Assembly (NCBI RefSeq): GCF_001968815.1
Contig: NZ_MIEQ01000062.1
Span: 51,519 to 115,518 of the forward strand
Source of the DNA: Motiliproteus sp. MSK22-1
GTDB taxonomy: Bacteria; Pseudomonadota; Gammaproteobacteria; Pseudomonadales; Balneatricaceae
Length of the DNA: 64,000 nt
Direction of reading: 5' to 3'
Shown: piece after piece, positions 58,334 through 64,000 of the stretch
Position numbering within the stretch: position 1 is the stretch's first letter
Layout: each line of letters starts with the position of its first letter
Program-made: the position numbers and the translations under genes
The notes under the pieces: generated by a model
What the model saw: the letters and a program-made list of their open reading frames with translations, nothing else
The model's database searches: none
What the model was told of the DNA's origin: nothing

Positions 58334-58591
58334 ATGAGTGATTTAGATCGAATAAAGGATTTCGTAATAACTCAAAAGGAGAGTGTCAGGTATCCCAAAG
58401 GGGCTCGGATTATATGTCCAAACTGTAAGAGACAGATCGCGATAGCCAAACGGGATATATTGAAAAAAGAATCCCGTTTTAATAACGAGCCATGGGATGG
58501 AATAGAGCCGGGTGATCTTCCAAATTGTTCAGTATGTGACGTTGGGTATGCGCGTTTTGGAAAAATACATACGGATAAAGGATGGTGCTAA
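58334..58591 (+). CDS. Hypothetical 85-aa protein with two CxxC pairs, between the arrays
   Basis: The predicted protein has a helical N-terminus (MSDLDRIKDFVITQKESVRY) and two Cys pairs, CPNC and CSVC, about 40 residues apart, which could form a zinc ribbon. It ends HTDKGWC. No strong ribosome binding site precedes the ATG. The same frame continues open after the TAA through the array 2 leader for more than 100 codons, so the present end may be a mutation. I do not recognise the family. The 225 bases between array 1 and this gene hold no supported feature. Confidence 0.5.
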   Translation: MSDLDRIKDFVITQKESVRYPKGARIICPNCKRQIAIAKRDILKKESRFNNEPWDGIEPGDLPNCSVCDVGYARFGKIHTDKGWC

Positions 58592-58723
58592 TGCTGCTCT
58601 TCAGGGAGTCGTTGTTGTCATGAAATAGAAGAAGTTAAGTTCTTGCTCAAGAACTGTGCAGGCGCAGGCATAAAGGACCAGGTGGCGCAGAGTGAATTGC
58701 GGATGTTAATCGACGCTTTGTTG

Positions 58724-58801
58724 CTTATTAAAAAGACGGAAACTGTTGGTAGATTTTGGAAGGCTGTATTTTCTTTTCTAAAACAAATATATAGTTTTAG
58801 A
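58724..58801 (+). promoter_or_regulatory. Leader of CRISPR array 2
   Basis: It is near-identical to the array 1 leader: 59 of the last 60 bases match. It lies immediately before the first repeat of array 2 and sets its direction as left to right. The sequence upstream of 58724 shows no similarity to that upstream of array 1, so the duplicated unit began about here. Confidence 0.8.
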
Positions 58802-59068
58802 GTGTTCCCCACAGATGTGGGGATGAACCGCGCTGGTTACGAATGGTGTTCAGTCGCTTCAAGTGTTCCCCACAGATGTGGGGATGAACCGTGACGCTGC
58901 CCGTATTTCTCTCTCAAAAAATCGTGTTCCCCACAGATGTGGGGATGAACCGGTTTTTTTGGTTCTTTAATGGAGTTTGGTGTAGTGTTCCCCACAGATG
59001 TGGGGATGAACCGGAATGGGGCGCTTGTTCGCGCGCTGCTCTAGAGTGTTCCCCACAGATGTGGGGAT
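58802..59068 (+). CRISPR. CRISPR array 2, type I-E, 5 repeats and 4 spacers
   Basis: Repeats start at 58802, 58863, 58924, 58985 and 59046, again every 61 bases with 32-base spacers. The repeat is identical to that of array 1 except for one base: GATGTGGGG in place of GACGTGGGG, in the loop between the stem arms. Every repeat of array 2 has T and every repeat of array 1 has C. The last repeat matches for 23 bases to 59068 and then runs into an open reading frame. Confidence 0.98.
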
Positions 59069-59107
59069 AAAGAGATCGTTGACAGTTTTACATGCCCCAC
59101 CGGTCTG

Positions 59108-59596
59108 GTGTCTGAGTTGAAAGCGCACCTGAAGAAGCTTGGTGTTCAAGGTTCATCTAAGCAGCTCAATAGGATCTCCAGAGGAATTATTAAAGAACAG
59201 CCGGGCCTTAGTAAAAAGAACCCTGTGATTAATAAGGCTGTGATGAATTTTTCGCAGCTTAAGCTAGCGCTGTCGGGGCTGGGCCTTCACCTTTGGGGTG
59301 GATCTTCTTCTGGAAAAATATCGGCACAAAGCTGGGAGGCAGAAACTTCAGGTGTTAAATCAAGGGCAGATAATGTTCCAGACCCTTATCCAAAAGCGCT
59401 AATAGATCAATTAGCCTCGCGGCCCAGTAAGTCGGGTTCCTTGGTAATTCTTTGTCATGATACGACCAGTAGCGAGGTGGCTGAGGTTATAAGAGATATT
59501 AAAGCAATAGAAAAAATGGCCACTCAAAAGAACTGCAAGATTGTTTATCATACTATGTCAATTTTATATAAAGAAGTAACCGGGAAGGTCCCTTAA
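59108..59596 (+). pseudogene. C-terminal gene fragment abutting array 2
   Basis: A GTG at 59108 gives 162 residues, but the frame is open back through the last CRISPR repeat (DKEIVDSFTCPTGLVSELKA), so the original 5' end appears to have been replaced by the array. The C-terminal part (KSGSLVILCHDTTSSEVAEV, then KNCKIVYHTMSILYKEV) faintly resembles the end of polysaccharide-deacetylase-fold proteins. This is a weak resemblance and I do not assign a function. No ribosome binding site supports the GTG. Confidence 0.45.
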
Positions 59597-59624
59597 ATAA
59601 AGAATAGTCAATGACGGTTATATA

Positions 59625-60618
59625 ATGAAAATAAGGAATATTCCTTTACTGATTTTATGTGCATTATTAAGTGCATGCTCAAGTAGTAGAATAGATCAAA
59701 TTGATTATTTTCAGCAGTTGACTGGCACATAACTATGCGTTGGCTTGATAGCACTCATCTGCTTTTTAAGAGAGAATATGAAGACGAGCATGCCTGGATT
59801 CTATCGACTGAATCAGGAAGTTTTAAAAAAATTCCCCATGTTAATGATTCCCGTCGGCTTTACCCATCACCAACAGGAAAGTATGTGGCTCAACGTTATG
59901 AAATTACAGAGCCAGAAATTAAAGGTATCGGCATTATTGAGACCCTCAATGGTTTGACGGCAGCTATAAACTATCCTGTGCTTCCGATGGAGGATGAGAA
60001 CAAGAACATCAAGTTGATCCGAGAGAGTTTGTTTTGGGTTTCCGACGATCAATTATATTTTGGCAGATTTAATTATGAAACAGAGGAAAATAAATGTGCT
60101 GTTTATCGTATCAGCAGTAGGCACTGGGTTTTATTAGACAGATGCTTTGATTTCTTCGACTTTTTGGCCAATGTTAATAAGGTAATTTATTTGGATAATG
60201 AATTGTTTTTAGTTCGATCTTCTGATGAGAGGGATGTTTATTCTGAAATTGTCGCCTGGTAAATCGAAAATAAATTTCGTAGAGTTAACTATCCCGCTAT
60301 AACGACACCACCACCTGAACAGATACAGATTTATTACAATAAAGTACTTAATCGTCCAGTTTTTATTAGTAATTATCGGTTAGATGAAGTTCCTGAGAAT
60401 AAAAAAATTATGACCTAAAGCAGCACTATGTTTATCGATGGGAAGATGGTTCCTTTGTTGAGTACGTGAATCCTGTTACTGAAGGTGTCCGCTTAGGACC
60501 TGTTTACCTGAATAAGCTGGCGCAGCTATCCTCAAATCATGAAATTTGTATCAGTACGATTACAAACAGGTCTCCACCCGAGTGCTACCGCATCCCGGGT
60601 ACACAATCGTCTCGATAG
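59625..60618 (+). pseudogene. Decayed lipoprotein gene, possibly beta-propeller type
   Basis: An ATG at 59625 encodes a lipoprotein signal peptide (MKIRNIPLLILCALLSACSS) that stops at 59730. The product then continues in another frame from about 59727 to a TAA at 60260-60262 (175 codons from ATG 59735; YPSPTGKYVAQRYE resembles a propeller blade). It continues in that same frame past the TAA to 60418. After an A7 tract (60401-60407) it shifts frame again (YRWEDGSFVEYVNPVTEGVR) and ends at 60618. Restoring one A, one frame and one sense codon gives a single protein of about 330 residues. I infer an inactive gene with three lesions. No other gene fits in this interval. Confidence 0.7.
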
Positions 60619-60758
60619 ACAGTCGAACCAGGTAAACAAATGTTTAAAAGAAGATTGTATTATATTGCGCTAATGAAATAAGAACGTTAGGATCAACCAC
60701 ATCCTTTTAGGGGATAAAGACTTGTTGTAGAACTTTTGACGCCAGATCAGGGGCCAGG

Positions 60759-63443
60759 ATGGTTGATCAGCTCTTCTACCGGTATTGGGGCAAAGCGAGC
60801 CCGAAAGGTCTCGATACTCCTTCCTATCATCTTCTTCCTTACCATTGTCTGGATGTGGCAGCGGTTGGCTGGCAGCTGCTCAATCCTGAGCAAAAGCGTT
60901 GTCAGTCTTTAGCCTCCCAGCTTGGTGTTGATCCACAGTGGCTTCAGCAGTGGTTCAGTTTTTGTCTGGCTATGCATGATATTGGGAAGTTTGCGATTGC
61001 TTTTCAGGGGCAGGTGACGGGTCAGACAGACTATCTAGTCAGGCGGGATAATCGTTACGAATATAGTGAGCGACACGATAGCTTGGGCTATGCACTTTGG
61101 TGTGAGCTGTTGTGTGAACGTTGGTTGGCAAGGAGCAGCCTAGACTGTTCAGTTCGCTATCTTAAGCCCTGGTTGGAAATTGTAACCGGCCATCATGGTG
61201 TTCCACCCAAGAGAGTAGGGCTGCTAGACAACTTTTTTACCGACCAGGATAAGCAGGCGGCAGAGATGTTTATGGAACAGGTATATAGTCTGTTGTTGGC
61301 AGAAATAGATTTATCTCCTTTAATCGACAAAATGTTGTATAAGCGTATCAAAGCTCAGTCGTGGCAATTATCCGGTGTCGCGGTGCTGGCAGATTGGCTT
61401 GGCTCAGATCAGACTCACTTTTGCTATAGGACTCAGCGAGAGGGGCTTTGTGATTATTGGAAGCAACGAGCATTACCTAATGCTGTTCAGGGGCTGGCCG
61501 CATCCTACCAATGTCGGCAATCGGTAGCTCCATTCAACAATGTTCAACAATTATTTCCATTTATCCACCATCTCACACCTTTGCAACAGTACGCCTTGTC
61601 AGTGTCATTGCCGAAGCAACCCCAATTATTCATGCTGGAAGATGTGACAGGTGCAGGAAAAACGGAAGCTGCGTTGATACTGTCTCATCGGTTGATGTCT
61701 CAGGAACTGGCAGATGGTCTCTATGTGGGACTGCCGACTATGGCGACGGCTAATGCGATGTACCGTCGTTTGGCTAAGGCCTATAGGGCTTTATATGTTG
61801 AAGAGGCACTGCCTTCGTTGGTGCTGGCTCACGGTGCTTGTCAGCATAGCAAAGCCTTTACTGATTCTATTGGAATGGTCGGCCAATCTGCGGATAGTTC
61901 ATATGCAGGTGATGAGCCTAGTGCGAGTGCTTTTTGCTCTGCCTGGTTAGCTGACAATCGTAAGAAGGCGTTGTTGGCGGATGTTGGTGTAGGGACATTA
62001 GACCAGGCGTTGCTTGGTGTTCTACCGGCTCGACATCAATCACTACGTATGCTTGGACTAGCGCGTAAGGTGCTGCTTGTTGATGAGGTCCATGCCTATG
62101 ATAGTTATATGCAAAGCCTGCTGGAAACTTTGATTGAAGCTCAAGCCGGACAAGGTGGGTCAGTGATATTGCTTTCGGCAACTCTCTCTCAATCAATGCG
62201 TAGCGGATTGGCAGCTGCATATCAACGAGGGCTATCGCAGCCTGAAAATTCATTAATCAGCCAGGCTTACCCGCTGGCAACTCGCATCAGTGCGGACCGT
62301 TTGGATGAGGATTTTGTTGAAACTCGAAAGGAGGTGGCTCGAAAGGTGGCTGTGGAGCGCTTCGATAGCGAACAGGATGCGCTCGATAAGGTAGTAAACG
62401 CATCAGCAGAAGGGCATTGTGTCTGTTGGGTTAGAAATACAGTTAACGATGCCCGGCGTGCTTTCGAGCTTTTGGTGCAGGGCGGTCGAATTCCTGCTGA
62501 AAAGATAATGCTGTTTCATAGTCGCTTCACTATGCAGGACCGACAGCGGATAGAAAATCGCACTCTGGATCTATTCGGGGAAAATTCCACAGTAGATGAA
62601 CGCCAAGGCCAGGTGCTCATCGCTACTCAGGTGGTTGAGCAATCACTGGATTTGGATTTTGACCTGATGATCTCTGACTTGGCTCCGATAGATCTGCTGA
62701 TTCAACGCGCGGGTCGACTTCATCGTCACGTGCGGAACGTACAAGGGCAGCGCTTGAAAGAGAGTTGTACTGATCGACGCGAAGCACCCGTTATGTATAT
62801 TCTCTCACCGCCACCGGGCATGATCGAAGACGAGAAGTGGCTGGCTCGGTTGTTGCCGGGTACGGCTTACGTTTATCCAAATACCGGCCAATTATGGCTA
62901 ACCGCTCGATTGTTGGGGAGGAAGCGGGGCATTGCCATGCCTGCTGATGCCCGTGAGCTGATCGAAGGGGTGTACGGTAGTGCCGCTCAATCAGAGATTC
63001 CAGACCTGTTGCAAGATGCATCCTTTACCGCACGGGGAGAAGAGCGAACCAAGCGTGGTATGGCCTCACTGAATGTGTTGAAACTGAAAAAGGGTTATTG
63101 CCGCCAAGCGGCGGAAGATAACAGTGGTTGGGATGAGGATGTCCGTATCCCCACTCGTTTAACTGAAGACAATGTTGCTGTTGCTCTGGCGATTGCCGCA
63201 GACGGCGAATTGCAGCCGTTGGCATTGGGTGAGGAGTACAAGGGAGCCAAGGCCTGGGCCATGAGCACCCTTAATCTCAGCGAAAAGGACTGGCACCAAG
63301 CTAGTAAGCGAATACCGAACCAGTGGCAGGCTGCTATAGAGCAGCTAAAGAGTGACAATGTCTGCTTACGTTGGATAGAGGTGTTGCCTCTCTGTGGGGA
63401 AAACGCAGATTGTTATAGTTCGGATGGGGGGTGGGATCTATAG
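60759..63443 (+). CDS. cas3: CRISPR-associated nuclease/helicase Cas3, type I-E
   Basis: Cas3 unwinds and degrades target DNA recruited by Cascade. The 894-residue protein is of normal type I-E size. The HD nuclease domain has H29, H73-D74 (LAMHDIGKF) and H145-H146 (TGHHGVPP). The helicase has Walker A at residues 294-302 (EDVTGAGKT), the DEVH box at 442-445, SAT at 473-475 and the motif VI region DLLIQRAGRLHRH. All key motifs are intact and there is no frameshift. No cse1, cse2, cas7, cas5, cas6, cas1 or cas2 is visible to its right, where the next ORF is a broken DUF3800 gene. Confidence 0.96.
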   Translation: MVDQLFYRYWGKASPKGLDTPSYHLLPYHCLDVAAVGWQLLNPEQKRCQSLASQLGVDPQWLQQWFSFCLAMHDIGKFAIAFQGQVTGQTDYLVRRDNRYEYSERHDSLGYALWCELLCERWLARSSLDCSVRYLKPWLEIVTGHHGVPPKRVGLLDNFFTDQDKQAAEMFMEQVYSLLLAEIDLSPLIDKMLYKRIKAQSWQLSGVAVLADWLGSDQTHFCYRTQREGLCDYWKQRALPNAVQGLAASYQCRQSVAPFNNVQQLFPFIHHLTPLQQYALSVSLPKQPQLFMLEDVTGAGKTEAALILSHRLMSQELADGLYVGLPTMATANAMYRRLAKAYRALYVEEALPSLVLAHGACQHSKAFTDSIGMVGQSADSSYAGDEPSASAFCSAWLADNRKKALLADVGVGTLDQALLGVLPARHQSLRMLGLARKVLLVDEVHAYDSYMQSLLETLIEAQAGQGGSVILLSATLSQSMRSGLAAAYQRGLSQPENSLISQAYPLATRISADRLDEDFVETRKEVARKVAVERFDSEQDALDKVVNASAEGHCVCWVRNTVNDARRAFELLVQGGRIPAEKIMLFHSRFTMQDRQRIENRTLDLFGENSTVDERQGQVLIATQVVEQSLDLDFDLMISDLAPIDLLIQRAGRLHRHVRNVQGQRLKESCTDRREAPVMYILSPPPGMIEDEKWLARLLPGTAYVYPNTGQLWLTARLLGRKRGIAMPADARELIEGVYGSAAQSEIPDLLQDASFTARGEERTKRGMASLNVLKLKKGYCRQAAEDNSGWDEDVRIPTRLTEDNVAVALAIAADGELQPLALGEEYKGAKAWAMSTLNLSEKDWHQASKRIPNQWQAAIEQLKSDNVCLRWIEVLPLCGENADCYSSDGGWDL

Positions 63444-63473
63444 CGATTCTTGAGAATAAAGCCTTAATAGAGG

Positions 63474-63489
63474 CCCCGCCGAAGCGGGG
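63474..63489 (+). terminator. Strong hairpin CCCCGC-CGAA-GCGGGG after cas3
   Basis: A perfect 6-bp GC stem with a CGAA tetraloop lies 30 bases after the cas3 stop. No T-run follows, so intrinsic termination is uncertain, but the structure should block or stabilise the 3' end of the cas3 transcript. The rest of 63490-63661 holds an imperfect CCCTT/AAGGG hairpin (63516-63545) and no gene. Confidence 0.4.
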
Positions 63490-63661
63490 AACAAAGTAGA
63501 ACTTTATCTATTAGTGGTTCAACCCTTGAAAAAGGGAACGAAGACATATTACCACTTATAATTTTTAATTTGAACATTATCTATTAGCTTTGTATTTTGA
63601 TTTTTCGTCAATGTGATGATACTCTGTTTTCTATCGCGTCGAAATATGGATAAAAGGAACC

Positions 63662-63853
63662 ATGATTCAATCACCGATAGTAGAGGGCTACAGAACAACG
63701 ATGAATAATATGGCTCCAGTACTCTATAGTGACTACTTGGTTTTTGTCGATGAAAGTGGTGATCACAGCCTAACCTCTATTGATGAACAGTATCCCGTTT
63801 TTGTCCTGTGTTTTTGCATCGTTCGTAAAGATCTTTACTTCGTAAGCGATTGA
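63662..63853 (+). pseudogene. Truncated DUF3800 gene
   Basis: The 63-residue product contains the typical DUF3800 start YLVFVDESGDHSL followed by YPVFVLCFCIV. Full members have roughly 200-250 residues and an RNase-H-like fold, and they are common in defence and mobile regions. Here the frame stops at 63853 with a terminator directly after, so most of the domain is missing. A second ATG at 63701 may be the original start. Confidence 0.75.
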
Positions 63854-63855
63854 GG

Positions 63856-63879
63856 AACCCACCTTGCATTGGGTGGGTT
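63856..63879 (+). terminator. Intrinsic terminator after the DUF3800 remnant
   Basis: AACCCACC pairs with GGTGGGTT around an 8-base loop, followed by the T-rich TTGTTATT. This is the best intrinsic terminator in the right end and begins right after the TGA of the remnant. Confidence 0.65.
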
Positions 63880-63936
63880 TGTTATTCTAGGGTAGTCGGT
63901 TTTCTGTAAACTAGGACTCAGCTAAAGCCAAGGGTA

Positions 63937-63962
63937 AGTTGGGTTAGCGCAACGTAACCCAA
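63937..63962. repeat. REP-like palindrome GTTGGGTTA...TAACCCAAC
   Basis: A perfect 9-bp inverted repeat surrounds the 8-base loop GCGCAACG. The same kind of GTTGGGTTA/TAACCCAAC palindrome is widespread as a dispersed repeat in bacterial intergenic DNA (from memory). Only one copy is in this window. Confidence 0.5.
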
Positions 63963-64000
63963 CAACAGCTTTTGATCAGGAGGGCTGATCGTTCCAGGGT

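Noticed and set aside
58643..58894. Open frame through the array 2 leader and first repeats
   Set aside because: Half of it is leader and CRISPR repeat translation; not a gene as it stands.
63516..63545. Solitary sequence resembling a type III-like CRISPR repeat (GGTTCAACCCTT, ending GAAGAC)
   Set aside because: Only one copy is present and nothing array-like surrounds it; more likely a hairpin in the cas3 3' region.

Overview
The window is a chromosomal segment of a motile, probably marine, Gammaproteobacterium of the Pseudomonas/Oceanospirillales type. The evidence is gene content and order: a fliF-to-cheW flagellar/chemotaxis block with MotC/MotD-type stators and the polar regulators FlhF/FlhG, FliK placed between FliJ and FliL, a ccm cluster next to the motility genes, zipA-ligA, an aruF-aruG-astD-astB arginine succinyltransferase operon, and a divergent hdfR/maoP pair. 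I cannot name the genus from sequence alone.

Layout. 1-12728: flagellar basal body, C-ring and export genes, from the 3' end of fliF through fliGHIJK and fliLMNOPQR to flhB. 13038-18597: flhA, flhF, flhG, fliA. 18700-28015: cheY, cheZ, cheA, cheB, motC, motD, parC, parP, cheW and a DUF2802 gene. 28042-30526 (minus): a second FlhB-C-domain/FliK-like pair. 30849-33817: ccmABCD and ccmH, with ccmE, ccmF, ccmG and ccmI absent. 33908-39185: zipA (very long), ligA, a YheU-family gene and a DUF4126 membrane protein. 39200-43230 (minus): CBS protein, mnmC and two small unknowns. 43489-47658: LysR regulator, trpG-trpD-trpC, OsmC-family protein. 47828-49160: hdfR/maoP. 49343-57269 (minus): GGCT-like protein, an internally duplicated membrane protein, a start-less ORF, then the arginine catabolism operon with an M20 hydrolase at its head. 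57520-59068: two type I-E CRISPR arrays (8 and 4 spacers), each with its own nearly identical leader. 59069-60618: gene debris. 60759-63443: an intact-looking type I-E cas3. 63444-64000: a broken DUF3800 gene, hairpins and a REP-like palindrome.

The motility genes form an almost complete late-assembly and control set: export gate (FlhA, FlhB, FliOPQR), ATPase complex (FliHIJ), length control (FliK), C-ring (FliGMN), stator (MotCD), placement and number (FlhF/FlhG), sigma-28 (FliA), and chemotaxis signalling with polar array placement (ParC/ParP). A shared short acidic-hydrophobic motif is visible in FliM, CheZ and three times in the CheA linker, consistent with all three docking the same CheY face.

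The right-hand 6.5 kb is the accessory part. The arrays have complete leaders, regular 61-bp spacing and homogeneous repeats. The window shows cas3 but none of the Cascade or cas1/cas2 genes, and the DNA between the arrays and cas3 holds decayed genes. The most notable oddities elsewhere are the ccm cluster gap, the CheY-docking motif series, the FliK-like/FlhB-C-like pair, and a protein-like ORF without a start codon upstream of a duplicated membrane protein gene.
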